Shown: positions 19,752 through 29,951 of the stretch, one piece after another
How positions within the stretch are numbered: the first letter of the stretch is position 1
Layout of the letters: each line of letters starts with the position of its first letter
Source: Methanobacteriota archaeon
GTDB lineage: Archaea > Thermoplasmatota > Poseidoniia > Poseidoniales > Poseidoniaceae
Direction of reading: 5' to 3'
Length of the DNA stretch: 37,241 nt
Assembly: GCA_011522915.1 (NCBI GenBank)
Contig: WTIA01000016.1
Span: 1 to 37,241, forward strand
Position numbers and translations under genes: made by a program
Notes under the pieces: generated by a model
What the model saw: only the letters and a program-made list of their open reading frames with translations
What the model was told of the DNA's origin: nothing
Databases searched by the model: none

Positions 19752-22700
19752 ATGATGACCGAGGAACCTGTAGCACTGACTGACCTGTCTATGGAGGCAG
19801 TTCCTGCTGGTCGTGCAATTCCTGAGTGGTTGATGTCCTCGCTATTAGATGGCAGGCGTTTGATGATAATTCATCCATCTGAAGAATGCAGAAAACAAAC
19901 GATAGAATCTCTACATAGATTAGGTGAAGGTAAAGCGATTGACACATCTCATCATCTAACCATAAATCGCTTGATAGGAATATTGCATCTTGACCTAAGA
20001 CTTCCAGTTATGCTCCAAGACGACGGAGTATTATTCGAACAAACTCACCAAGCACTATCGCACGAAGCCTCTGAGTATGGCTTCCCAAATCTCTTATCGA
20101 ATCCAAAACACAAATGGTCCCGCTCCAGAAGTCGCAGATTGCTGGCTTTGTATCGTGAATTAACTAGCCTAAGAAGACCATGGGATTGGGAGGAAGACCC
20201 TGGCGGTAAGGCTTGCGATAAGGTACTGAAGGCAATGGAATTGAAATTGCAAGCAACCCATCCATTGCGATTGAAAAGGAAGGTTTGGGAAGAGTTGAGA
20301 ACTACAGAAAATGAACCGTTCACGATTTCTGACATAGAGGGCATCGTTGTCCTTGACCATCCTCCGGGAATTAGTGAAATTGAAATTGCAATATTGAAAG
20401 AAATTTCCAGGTTTAAAGCGGTTCACCAACTCGTTAACCCTGGTTCTCACAGGTTAGGTTACCATGGAGAATATATTGAGGACATCGCTCCAATTAGAAA
20501 GAAATCCGATTTGCCAGAATGGGTCCCGACTCACGAGGTTTGGGCGCCAAATTCTCAACCCGGGTGGCAATCATCAATTGGAATAGAAAAAGGTTGCAAA
20601 ATTAATCGGGTTTTTTGTGAATCAAATGATCACACCCCTCTGGCTCTAGCAAATATTCTAAGTCAAATTGAAGGAGACATTGTCATTGTAAGCGGTGATT
20701 CTGAAAGCCTTACTGCACAGATGAAACCTCATCTGAAATCGATGGGACATCACACCCTAGAGCCGAGAAGGAAAGTAATCGAAACAAGTAGCGTTGCAAG
20801 GATCCTTTCAATCGCTAGAATCCCTCGAGGAGAAGAAGCATGGTCACTTAACCGACTTACTCAATTATGGACCCAAATTGAACTACCGATGACTTGGGAC
20901 ATTTTGGATTTAGAGCATCCAATTCACCCGGATTGGAAGCCAAGATTGCATCCTGAGGTACTAGCTGAACTGGCCAGAGGCTTTCACCTACTGGGAGGTA
21001 ATGGAGCTCTTAGAAGATGGCAGGCAACATTAGAGAATGCAAGTCCAAGAGCCGGAGTAGATCCTAAGAAGCGAGAACAAAAATTAGAGGAGTGTCAATG
21101 GTGGCTTTCATGTATAATCAATTGGATGTATCCAATTCTACCGGCAACAGACAAGAAAGAGGTCCGTAAGGAGTTAATCGGATGTTCAACAGGAAAAGAA
21201 CTACCATTGCCGTCTTCCCCAAAAGATGTAGTTGGTTGGATTAACTCTTGCCTCGACCAAATTGATTGGCTAAAACTGACATCTCGTGATGAATTATTCA
21301 CAACCTCTATACCGGGATTGCAACAATTTGCTGAATCGATAAACAAACTAAGAAAAGAGAAAATCGAACTAAATTCTGAAGACTTTCTAGAAGTACTAGA
21401 GATGGTTTCATCCTACGATGAAATTAACGTTAAATCATCTCAGGATAAGGGAATAAAGATTCTATCTCCGTCGCAATCCTACGGTCTTGAAGCCGACTAT
21501 CTCATTCTTTGTGGAATAGATTCTGAAACGTGGTCCATGAAGACCAAGCAAGTGCCTTGGCTAGACGAAGCAAGTAGGATGAAAATAGGGCTACACAGAC
21601 CGGACGAACCTCTTAGAATTGCCCGCCACCAACTTAGGCATTTCTTCAATTGCACTCCAAATGTACTGATAATCGATTCCAGTATCGAAGAAGGAATAGA
21701 ACTTGCAGGGCCATTAGATGAGTGGTTCAGTGAAATAGCTGATGGTGAAGCGTTACCATCTTTGAATAAGGAACCATCCTATCTAGATCCGAACTCTTGG
21801 TCGACAACTTCAGAAAACCGGTCTTGGAGGTGGGAAACTAAACCTGAAGGAAACAGATTGATTTACAGAGTTTCATCTATGGAATCGACGGAGTCTGGAA
21901 TAAAGACTCATAGAAGCGGAAGTTTACACAGGGATATAATCCAAAGAGCGGGCATAGCATCGATAGAATCTCGCAAACCTCTTGTTCCTCCACTGAATTC
22001 TGATGCTATTTTAGTCGCTGCTGAGACAGAGGTCCTTGACGATCAGTTTTCCCGAAGAAGAACAGGGGACGACTTACAAATTGGTCAGGTTCATCCATTT
22101 TCAAGCGCACAGCAAAGGATACAATCTTCAGACATAAAATTGGTACCGACCAAAACCAAACCGGCCAATGCACGAGAATCAGAAATATGGCCACATTTGG
22201 GCATTATGTCGAAAAAAGGACTCGGGATTCCAATTGACCCTAGACCAATTCAACCACCGTCAACAACCCTAGAAGAATTAGACCGTATCACTGGAAGGAG
22301 TATAATGCAACTTAATCTTCCGAAAGTTTGGTCACAAGGGAGGCTTCAATCTTGGTTAGAATGTCCAAGAAGAGCGTGGTTTGAGAAGCACATGTATTTT
22401 GGTGATGAGGATGGATTGGAGGAAGACTTGGCTGCTGTAACTAGGGGTAATATTGTTCACGTTGTGGAAGAGGCAATCCTCAGGGCGCATGGGATTGGTG
22501 AAGAATCAGTTCAATCAAACCCGCAGCCACTTGTTTATGGGAAAGTAGGAAGTGTCGAAAATGCTTGGCAGATTGCACTGCAAACACTTGCAGAAAGTGC
22601 AACTTGGATGAAGAGAGAGGACGGCATTTCCGCTCATCGATGTCGTGACTTAATCGGAGTTTCACCTAACCGCTGGAATGAATGGTTAGAGGAAGGTAGT

Positions 22701-23426
22701 CCTATATCGTTGGGTGGAAGAATTGGAAGAATGATTGAAAGTGATTTTGCATTAACCAACGTCGCTCCAATCGCAACGGAATGGGAACTTAACAGTCCAG
22801 ATGGTAAACATGTTCGACTAGGTTTACCCGACACATCAGATTCATTCTTAATTCGGGGAAGAATAGACAGGGTAGACCAGTTAGTGAATTTTGATTATGA
22901 CTTTTCCGATGTTGAGGAAGTTATTCCACTGGATTTTGATTTAGATAATCCTCCTAAATCAAAGCGATTGATAATTCTGAGAGACATCAAGTCAATTGAC
23001 GGTGCAAAAGATAATGGCAATAATGAAAGACATTTGAAGGGTATATTCCATGAATTACAATTGGCACTCTATGCTAGGGCTTGGGAGATTGCAAACCCCG
23101 GAGATAGAGTAATCGGGGTTGGTGCAACACAGGTAGGTAACCAAACCCACCATTTCATCGAAATCGACCCCGAGTTTTACGATAGTTGTCTGGAGTTAAA
23201 CGTTGGAATCATTGGCAATGATACCCATGGCCATTACAGACTACCAGGAGATTTCAAGGATGAATCCTCTAATCCATTTAGAGCATGGATGAGAGAAAGA
23301 ATTACCACTGCAATTCGAGTTATCAAAAATGCTGAAGCAGGTAACATTCATCCTGAGCCATCTAACATGTGTAAATACTGCCCGATCAAAGACGCATGTC
23401 CAAGCGCCAAAAGAGGTGGTTGGTGA
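19752..23426 (+). CDS. AddB-like subunit: degenerate UvrD-like domain plus PD-(D/E)XK nuclease with putative Fe-S cluster
   Basis: C-terminus: WLECPRRAWFEKH (Cys1), RGNIVHVVEEAIL, GRIDRVD..., LIILRDIKSI, HELQLALYARAWE, CKYCPIKDAC (CX2CX5C). No GxGKT Walker A seen near the N-terminus (LMIIHPSEECRKQTIES). Confidence 0.82.
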   Translation: MMTEEPVALTDLSMEAVPAGRAIPEWLMSSLLDGRRLMIIHPSEECRKQTIESLHRLGEGKAIDTSHHLTINRLIGILHLDLRLPVMLQDDGVLFEQTHQALSHEASEYGFPNLLSNPKHKWSRSRSRRLLALYRELTSLRRPWDWEEDPGGKACDKVLKAMELKLQATHPLRLKRKVWEELRTTENEPFTISDIEGIVVLDHPPGISEIEIAILKEISRFKAVHQLVNPGSHRLGYHGEYIEDIAPIRKKSDLPEWVPTHEVWAPNSQPGWQSSIGIEKGCKINRVFCESNDHTPLALANILSQIEGDIVIVSGDSESLTAQMKPHLKSMGHHTLEPRRKVIETSSVARILSIARIPRGEEAWSLNRLTQLWTQIELPMTWDILDLEHPIHPDWKPRLHPEVLAELARGFHLLGGNGALRRWQATLENASPRAGVDPKKREQKLEECQWWLSCIINWMYPILPATDKKEVRKELIGCSTGKELPLPSSPKDVVGWINSCLDQIDWLKLTSRDELFTTSIPGLQQFAESINKLRKEKIELNSEDFLEVLEMVSSYDEINVKSSQDKGIKILSPSQSYGLEADYLILCGIDSETWSMKTKQVPWLDEASRMKIGLHRPDEPLRIARHQLRHFFNCTPNVLIIDSSIEEGIELAGPLDEWFSEIADGEALPSLNKEPSYLDPNSWSTTSENRSWRWETKPEGNRLIYRVSSMESTESGIKTHRSGSLHRDIIQRAGIASIESRKPLVPPLNSDAILVAAETEVLDDQFSRRRTGDDLQIGQVHPFSSAQQRIQSSDIKLVPTKTKPANARESEIWPHLGIMSKKGLGIPIDPRPIQPPSTTLEELDRITGRSIMQLNLPKVWSQGRLQSWLECPRRAWFEKHMYFGDEDGLEEDLAAVTRGNIVHVVEEAILRAHGIGEESVQSNPQPLVYGKVGSVENAWQIALQTLAESATWMKREDGISAHRCRDLIGVSPNRWNEWLEEGSPISLGGRIGRMIESDFALTNVAPIATEWELNSPDGKHVRLGLPDTSDSFLIRGRIDRVDQLVNFDYDFSDVEEVIPLDFDLDNPPKSKRLIILRDIKSIDGAKDNGNNERHLKGIFHELQLALYARAWEIANPGDRVIGVGATQVGNQTHHFIEIDPEFYDSCLELNVGIIGNDTHGHYRLPGDFKDESSNPFRAWMRERITTAIRVIKNAEAGNIHPEPSNMCKYCPIKDACPSAKRGGW

Positions 23427-26400
23427 TGGTGGAATTTAGAGTATCACAGATTCTCGGTCTGGACATTAACCGGCACATAGCGATTGATGCGGGCGCTGGT
23501 ACTGGAAAGACTACGGTTATGGCTAGTAGGTACCTACAGCATTTGTTATCTGGAGATCAACGTGCAACTAGGATATTACCTTCCGCACCAAGAATCCCGT
23601 TACAAGGAATGGGCGCAATCAGGGTTCCATCAAGAGAAAGGACATCACTCGAGGAATGGCCCGGATTACTTCCTACAGAGACAGTTGCAATTACATTCAC
23701 TCGCAAAGCAGCAGCTGAATTGAAGGGCCGAATAAGGAGGTTGATTGCTTCTCTGAAGGCACAACCGGATAAGGCTGGTGGAACGCATGATCCAAGATTG
23801 AGAAATCAAGGTGATGTAGCGATGTTGTTATCCCTTATCGATGACGCTCCAATTTCTACAATAGATTCATTTTTGTCATCGATAGTTTCACCTTGGATGG
23901 GTCTTGTTAGCGAAAATCCAACCAGTGAACAATTAGATGAAGACGCTGCCGTATTCCTTCGCGATGAAGCAATTAGAACAGCGTGGAGGCTGCAAAGGGG
24001 CATAGATGGTAAGGAGGCGGGAATGTCGGGAGACATCGAATCTTTCCTAGAATCTAGAGATAGATTGTCTGTCCTATTAGGGGGACAAGATTCCTCAGCA
24101 AGAGTAGTCAAAGGAATGTTGAAACGCTCCCTATTTGTTGAAGAGGCATCCCGCAGATTGCGTTTAGATGATACAGGAAACCTACAAGCAGAATCTCTGA
24201 ACCAACTATTTTTGTCTCCAATTTGCGAATTCATCGATAATTGGTATCTAGACTTCAGAGCGCACGTTTGCAATTGGGTGGATTCTTGGCTAGAAAGCGG
24301 GGCCGCTTTCATCATAGGTGCTGACGAACCAATTGGAATGACTCGCTACAGGTATGTCCAATACCTGTGCACTTTAGATGTGAATGAGCAAATCCAAAAA
24401 CTGCAGTGGATTTGGCTTGTTTCGCATGCTATTGCTACCGCATCAAATCTAGATAAAATCGATTGCAAAGCACTGTATAGAGCTCGACCTCCGAAAGGAA
24501 AAGGCTGGCCAAGCGGTATCATGACGAAGGGGAATTGTCCACTAGCGAATTCTGTAAAAGATATGATTTCCACCAATGCACAAGTACATGCAGACGCAAT
24601 CAGAGATATGCTTCACACACCAAGAGGTTTGTTAATCAGGGTATTAGGTCAATCTTCACATCTGTTGAATCCATTGATTAGCGACCCTCAAGAAGTACCT
24701 GGTCAGACCGCATATCCTCCCAGGCTGGATGTTGCTTTACCACAACTTCCGCCAGCCCCTGAAATGAGACTTACAACAGAATTGGAACTACAAGTAATTC
24801 GAGATTTATTTGTTGTAAATGTAGGGGTTGGCGAAATATTATCGCGATTAAAATCTCAGGAAGGAGTTAGCGACCACGATGACATGCACCGTTTAGCCGA
24901 AGATTTGTTATTGACACGCTGTCCATCTGTATGTAGGAATTGGTATCCTCAATCGGTTGTAGAAGCACTCGATTCTTTAGGCGACAGGCCTTGGCAAGAT
25001 GATCATTTATTCAGAGCAATCAGTGCTAGCCAAGGCAACGAAGATGTTCACAAGGATTTGATGCGCAGGATAACGATTCTACGAGATTTGAGAAGACAAT
25101 ATAGGGCATTTATTATCGATGAATATCAAGATACAAATCCACAACATTTCAGATTGCTGGCAAGACTCTGGGGAAGAAGAAGATTGGATGAAGGAGAACC
25201 AGCACCTCCTGCATCAGAATGGGACCCAACCATTTGTATCGTTGGAGATATGAAGCAGTCAATTTATCGCTTTAGGCAAGCAGAAGTAACGGTCATGCGT
25301 AGAGCCGTTGCAGCAATTCGAGAAATGAACAGAGAAGAATCAGCGATGGAGAATCGTACAGATTCTTTGAGAAGGCCTGATTTTGGAAAAGATCCTCGAG
25401 TTACGAAACCTATGACATTCATGTCAACTACTGATTTGGTTGAGGAGGAAAAAAGAAGAGAATGGGTTCCGTTCTTAGAAGACGATGATGGAAGAAAATT
25501 GGATCTAGATTCAGTAGTCAAGAGAAGGGAAGGGCATATTGAGATGTCAACTAACTACCGAACAATTCCAGAATTGATGAATACAATGAACGTAATGTTC
25601 CAGGACACATTTTCGCAAAGGCATCATTTGCTACCGGGCCCTTGGCATGCAGAGCCTCAGGATTTGAATCCTGGAAGGAAATCGGAAACGATTGCAAAAT
25701 TGGAGTGGGTACTTCCCACAAGAACTGGAAGCGGTTTGCGACCTATGGACATGAATGTTGCAGTTGATCCTTTCCAATTTGATGGATCCGATGATAGAGA
25801 GTTGACAGCAAACTTGCTTGCAAAACGAATTTCATCACTAATCGATGGTAAGTTAGCTCAGGTTTACAGCGCAGAAAAAGGCTCTTGGATCGATGTCAGC
25901 GAATCAAAATTTTACAGGCCTAAGGACATCATGATCTTAGTAGCATCACACGCAAGAGTGCCTTTACTGGTTAAAGCACTGGAAGAACATGGAGTGCCAG
26001 CTATTGCAGGAAAACAAGGCCTGCTCATGTTTAGGCCAGCGATTAAGACATTGATGTCCTTGCTTTGGCTATTGACCTCGCCGCACAATAAGACGGCCGC
26101 ACTAGCAGTTGCTCGTTCTGCCTTGGTCGGAATGAATGATTCAGAAGTCATATCGCACTTCGGAAATAGTCAGGGTAATCAGTTGGAAAATCTGGCCAAG
26201 GCGGCGCCAACTGAAGGAGTAAAATCACTACTTCAAAGGATGAATTACCTTGTTGAAAATGGTAAGGTCAGGGAAGCAATAGATGTGGCCATTGACTATT
26301 CCGACTTACTATACGCATACCCAAGAGAAGGCGACAGGCAAGACATAGAGAACTGGATTTCTCTTTATGACAAGATTGCAGATACAGTTGGTGGAGATGC

Positions 26401-28222
26401 TGCATTAGTTTACAACCGGCTTAGGGAATTGAGTAATTTGGAAAAAGACGGCCCAAAAAGCAGTACTTCAGGAACCGGAGGAGCGGTTCAGATAATGACA
26501 ATTCACGGTTCCAAAGGTCTAGAGGCGCCGGTAGTAGTAGCATACGATATATTCTCAACCGGAACTAAAGACTCATCATTTTCATCATCAGATAATGTAT
26601 TGGTTACCCCAGATATTATTGCTGGAAGAATCCATCCATGGCGCGGAATAAGTAAACCACAAAGTGGCCTTTGGACAATCGCTCATCTATTCGATGACGG
26701 ACAGCAAAGGGCAGAGCGCCGGAGGCAATTCTATGTGGCGTTAACAAGGGCAAAAGATCGCTTAATCATAGCAGGAACCCCAAGCGATGGAGCCTATGTC
26801 GACGAGGACGGGCGTATAACTTTCAAGCGTGGTAAAGGAAGACAAAACATGGGTTACATGTTCCTCGATGGATTAGCATATGCAAGTATTCAGGCAGGCC
26901 ACGAGGGCTGTAGTTGGTCACAGGGTGGGCTTGAACAAGAAGGAAACACCTACACATTGGACCCGGGCATACTCGTAGGGAATTCTTGCTTAGGTCAAAA
27001 TTGTGTAAATGGAATATCTATTTTCCATCACTCTAATTGCTTCGAAGACAATCAAGATGTAGCACTGGTAGAAACTTGGCGTCAGAGGCTAGAATTATCA
27101 AGAAATCCTGCTGAGCAAAAAGAAGACAAAAATTTACGAAAGATTTCGTTTAAACTACCCATGACATCACATGGCCTAGACAGTGCTTGGTCGTGTAAAA
27201 GGCGTCATTGGTTGTCAACAAAGATGAATTGGAATTCAGAAAGATTTGACTTTATTGCTGATGATTTTGAACAAAGCAAATGGCCAAGTTCAGCCGAATT
27301 TGGTTCTTTATTCCACAGATTGCTGGAAATCGGATTGGCAAATCCCGGTTCAGATAATTCAGATTTAGATGCGAAGTGGACAGAATCGCAAAACGATAAT
27401 CTCACAGAATCCAAAACAATAGATGAGGTTATGGCACAATCAACAATTTCAGAACCAGATGTGATAGAAAAGACCAGGCTGCGGTTGCTACACTTAGGAA
27501 AATTGGCAAGACAAGGACCACTTGGAAGATTAGTTCTTGGAGAAACTTTTGATGGGTTTAGCGTTGAAGGATTGAGGACAGAATTGCCATTTTACCTTTC
27601 ACTTAATCATGAACCAAATGAATTGTACAGAAATAATTGGACTCCTAGGGGTGACCAAATTTTATCATACATTGAATCGATTACAGCCACATTTAACGGC
27701 AGAGCGGATTTAGTTTTAGCACTCAAAGACAAGGACGGCCAGGGCTGGCTTCAAGTCGTTGATGCCAAGACTAAGCACTGCCTGTATGGATTCAATCCAC
27801 TCAACCCACTAGAAGGAAATGAATTGCAAATTGTAACCGATATGGAATCTCCTTATCCAATAACTCCTGCTGAAGAGGAGATAATTCGGGAGCATAGATT
27901 GCAATTGACCCTGTATAGCCTTGCACTTGAAATCGCAGAGAATGCTAAACCTGCGAATAAGCAAAGGAAAATTCTACCTCCTGCTATTCAGATTTCTGCT
28001 TCAGGTAGAATGGTTAGGATGCATCAAGAAGAGTTCAAGCAAGCAAAACTGGACCTGATTTCACTCATTGAATGGGCGGGGGAGACCGCTGCTGCAGGAG
28101 ATGGAATTAAGGCACCATCACGATTACCAATTGAGCAAAAATCGACCTGTGAAAAGTGCCCATTCTATGCTGGAACAATCAAACTGTGTGGACCTATTGG
28201 TGAGAAGCTCGGCCCATCATAA
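23426..28222 (+). CDS. AddA/RecB-like UvrD-family helicase-nuclease
   Basis: Walker A AIDAGAGTGKTTV; VAITFTRKAAAELKGRIRRLI; AFIIDEYQDTNPQHFRLL; IVGDMKQSIYRFRQAE; MTIHGSKGLEAPVVV; RRQFYVALTRAKDRLIIAG; nuclease FNGRADLVLA...VVDAKTK...QLTLYSLALE; cysteines SCKRRHW and CEKCPFYAGTIKLC. Start ATG overlaps the upstream stop as ATGA. Confidence 0.9.
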   Translation: MVEFRVSQILGLDINRHIAIDAGAGTGKTTVMASRYLQHLLSGDQRATRILPSAPRIPLQGMGAIRVPSRERTSLEEWPGLLPTETVAITFTRKAAAELKGRIRRLIASLKAQPDKAGGTHDPRLRNQGDVAMLLSLIDDAPISTIDSFLSSIVSPWMGLVSENPTSEQLDEDAAVFLRDEAIRTAWRLQRGIDGKEAGMSGDIESFLESRDRLSVLLGGQDSSARVVKGMLKRSLFVEEASRRLRLDDTGNLQAESLNQLFLSPICEFIDNWYLDFRAHVCNWVDSWLESGAAFIIGADEPIGMTRYRYVQYLCTLDVNEQIQKLQWIWLVSHAIATASNLDKIDCKALYRARPPKGKGWPSGIMTKGNCPLANSVKDMISTNAQVHADAIRDMLHTPRGLLIRVLGQSSHLLNPLISDPQEVPGQTAYPPRLDVALPQLPPAPEMRLTTELELQVIRDLFVVNVGVGEILSRLKSQEGVSDHDDMHRLAEDLLLTRCPSVCRNWYPQSVVEALDSLGDRPWQDDHLFRAISASQGNEDVHKDLMRRITILRDLRRQYRAFIIDEYQDTNPQHFRLLARLWGRRRLDEGEPAPPASEWDPTICIVGDMKQSIYRFRQAEVTVMRRAVAAIREMNREESAMENRTDSLRRPDFGKDPRVTKPMTFMSTTDLVEEEKRREWVPFLEDDDGRKLDLDSVVKRREGHIEMSTNYRTIPELMNTMNVMFQDTFSQRHHLLPGPWHAEPQDLNPGRKSETIAKLEWVLPTRTGSGLRPMDMNVAVDPFQFDGSDDRELTANLLAKRISSLIDGKLAQVYSAEKGSWIDVSESKFYRPKDIMILVASHARVPLLVKALEEHGVPAIAGKQGLLMFRPAIKTLMSLLWLLTSPHNKTAALAVARSALVGMNDSEVISHFGNSQGNQLENLAKAAPTEGVKSLLQRMNYLVENGKVREAIDVAIDYSDLLYAYPREGDRQDIENWISLYDKIADTVGGDAALVYNRLRELSNLEKDGPKSSTSGTGGAVQIMTIHGSKGLEAPVVVAYDIFSTGTKDSSFSSSDNVLVTPDIIAGRIHPWRGISKPQSGLWTIAHLFDDGQQRAERRRQFYVALTRAKDRLIIAGTPSDGAYVDEDGRITFKRGKGRQNMGYMFLDGLAYASIQAGHEGCSWSQGGLEQEGNTYTLDPGILVGNSCLGQNCVNGISIFHHSNCFEDNQDVALVETWRQRLELSRNPAEQKEDKNLRKISFKLPMTSHGLDSAWSCKRRHWLSTKMNWNSERFDFIADDFEQSKWPSSAEFGSLFHRLLEIGLANPGSDNSDLDAKWTESQNDNLTESKTIDEVMAQSTISEPDVIEKTRLRLLHLGKLARQGPLGRLVLGETFDGFSVEGLRTELPFYLSLNHEPNELYRNNWTPRGDQILSYIESITATFNGRADLVLALKDKDGQGWLQVVDAKTKHCLYGFNPLNPLEGNELQIVTDMESPYPITPAEEEIIREHRLQLTLYSLALEIAENAKPANKQRKILPPAIQISASGRMVRMHQEEFKQAKLDLISLIEWAGETAAAGDGIKAPSRLPIEQKSTCEKCPFYAGTIKLCGPIGEKLGPS

Positions 28223-28814
28223 CCAAGGTTCCAGGAAAGTTTTCTTTCCCTGCAACTTGGTGAATTTCGACGTCTGTAAAACCAGCATTAATCATTGCAT
28301 TACTCCATTCTTCGATTGATAGAGTAGTCATGTGAACGCCCACGTGTTCGGGCCAAGTCAATGATTCTTCATGCTCTAGGTAGTGGTCGACACCTGCGAC
28401 TAGAACTCCTTCATTTTCTAGCCACTCATCGTGAATAATCGAAATCATGCTTGCTGGGTCATCAAGATAGTACAGGAATTCCATTGTGTGTACCAGATCA
28501 AATCTTCTCTTAGGGCTCCAGTCTGGAAGTAAGCCCTGAGAGTATTTGTGATTCGAATCCTTGGTTCTCGCTTTGGTTATCATTTCGTTTGAGCCATCTA
28601 CGCCTTCGCTATGGCTTGCTCCTAATTCGGTTAACATCCTTGTCACCCAGCCGTTACCACATCCCAAATCAATAGCAGAAAAGTTGGTTTTTACCTTTGG
28701 TAGTGCTAACTCAAGCATAGCTTTTACAGAGGCAGCATGTCCTCTTTCCATACCCTCGTCTTTGCCGATTAGAGCCCACTGTGAGAAAACGTCAACAGCA
28801 GATTTTTTCTCCAT
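28194..28814 (-). CDS. Class I SAM-dependent methyltransferase
   Basis: AIDLGCGNGWVTRMLTELGASHSEGVDGSNEMITKA; RRFDLVHTMEFLYYLDDP. Start placed at MEKKSAVDVFSQWA (28814); ORF opens upstream to 29015 over the divergent gene. Confidence 0.85.
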   Translation of the reverse strand: MEKKSAVDVFSQWALIGKDEGMERGHAASVKAMLELALPKVKTNFSAIDLGCGNGWVTRMLTELGASHSEGVDGSNEMITKARTKDSNHKYSQGLLPDWSPKRRFDLVHTMEFLYYLDDPASMISIIHDEWLENEGVLVAGVDHYLEHEESLTWPEHVGVHMTTLSIEEWSNAMINAGFTDVEIHQVAGKENFPGTLVMMGRASHQ

Positions 28815-28894
28815 GTTTTGTCGCAATGCAAGGCCCTCAATAAACCGTGTGTACCCAGCGAAAGTAACATGTTCTTGGTACGAATGGACCATAC

Positions 28895-29857
28895 ATGCAA
28901 ATTGTATCACAGACAATTGATGAGGTGCTATATCCCGCCATAGAGGCCCATACAACTGGGTTTTTGCAAGTTTCAGACTTGCATACGATAGCCTGGGAGC
29001 GGAGTGGTAATCCAAACGGACTCCCTGTGATTGTTATTCATGGTGGCCCTGGTGGAGGCAGCCAGCCATCATACCGCAGATATTTCGACCCAGAAAAATT
29101 CGATATCATCCAGTTTGACCAGAGAGGATGTGGACAATCCACTCCTTATGCCGAATTAGAAGATAACAATACTCACGCATCGGTTTCAGATTTAGAAATG
29201 CTAAGAGAACATCTGGATATTGAACAGTGGCACGTATTTGGCGGGTCATGGGGTTCAACACTTTCACTAATCTATGCCCAAAACCATCCTTCGCGAGCAC
29301 TCAGTTTAACCCTAAGAGGGATTTTCATGTGCAGGAAAAGTGAACTTCATTGGTTCTACCAAGATGGTGCAAGTCACGTGTTCCCAGACGCCTTCGAACC
29401 ATATCGTGACCATATCCCACTTTCGGAACAAGGAGATTTAATCAAAGCATATTATTCTAGATTAATCAGTGAAAATGTGGAGGTTAGAAGGGCCGCTGCT
29501 AGGGAATGGACGCGTTGGGAAATGGCAACAAGCAGACTATTTCCAGACCCAGAATATCTCGATAAAGCCGAGGATCTGGATTTCGCTGTCGCCTTTGCAA
29601 GGATTGAATGTCATTATTTCATAAATGCGATATTTGTAGAAGAGGCATACATTTTGAACCATGTATCAACGATTCAAAATATTCCAACAACCATAGTCCA
29701 AGGTCGTTATGATATGGTCTGTCCTGCTCGCAGTGCTTGGGAATTACACAAGGCGTTACCAAATAGCAAATTGGTCATGGTAGCAGATGCAGGTCATTCG
29801 ATGGGTGAGGTTAGTATTGCCAGAGAATTAGTGAAAGCGACCGACGCTATTCAATAA
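28895..29857 (+). CDS. pip: Proline iminopeptidase (alpha/beta hydrolase, S33)
   Basis: VIVIHGGPGGGSQPSYRRYFDPEKFDIIQFDQRGCGQSTPY; VFGGSWGSTLSLIYAQNHP; LTLRGIFMCRKSELHWFYQDGASHVFPD; IVQGRYDMVCP. Confidence 0.94.
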   Translation: MQIVSQTIDEVLYPAIEAHTTGFLQVSDLHTIAWERSGNPNGLPVIVIHGGPGGGSQPSYRRYFDPEKFDIIQFDQRGCGQSTPYAELEDNNTHASVSDLEMLREHLDIEQWHVFGGSWGSTLSLIYAQNHPSRALSLTLRGIFMCRKSELHWFYQDGASHVFPDAFEPYRDHIPLSEQGDLIKAYYSRLISENVEVRRAAAREWTRWEMATSRLFPDPEYLDKAEDLDFAVAFARIECHYFINAIFVEEAYILNHVSTIQNIPTTIVQGRYDMVCPARSAWELHKALPNSKLVMVADAGHSMGEVSIARELVKATDAIQ

Positions 29858-29926
29858 CCTTCAGAACGTTATATGCTGCTACGATGAAGCGTCGGCTTGA
29901 TATGTAGGACCAATGTGGGTATAGAA

Positions 29927-29941
29927 TAAGGCGTAGCCTTA
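29927..29941 (+). promoter_or_regulatory. Perfect hairpin abutting the SD of the downstream coiled-coil/EF-hand gene
   Basis: TAAGGC-GTA-GCCTTA, 6-bp stem; its last A is the first base of AGGTGA (29941-29946), 5 nt before ATG 29952. Confidence 0.45.
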
Positions 29942-29951
29942 GGTGAGAGAA

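Noticed and set aside
28234-28249. GGAAAG-TTTT-CTTTCC perfect hairpin 12 nt after the addA-like stop
   Set aside because: Lies in methyltransferase coding sequence, has no following T-run, and a short AT-rich stem is plausible by chance; not called as terminator.
28815-29015. N-terminal extension of the methyltransferase ORF over the proline iminopeptidase gene
   Set aside because: The extension lies antisense to a well-supported CDS and lacks methyltransferase features; the internal start MEKKSAVDVFSQWA fits the family better.
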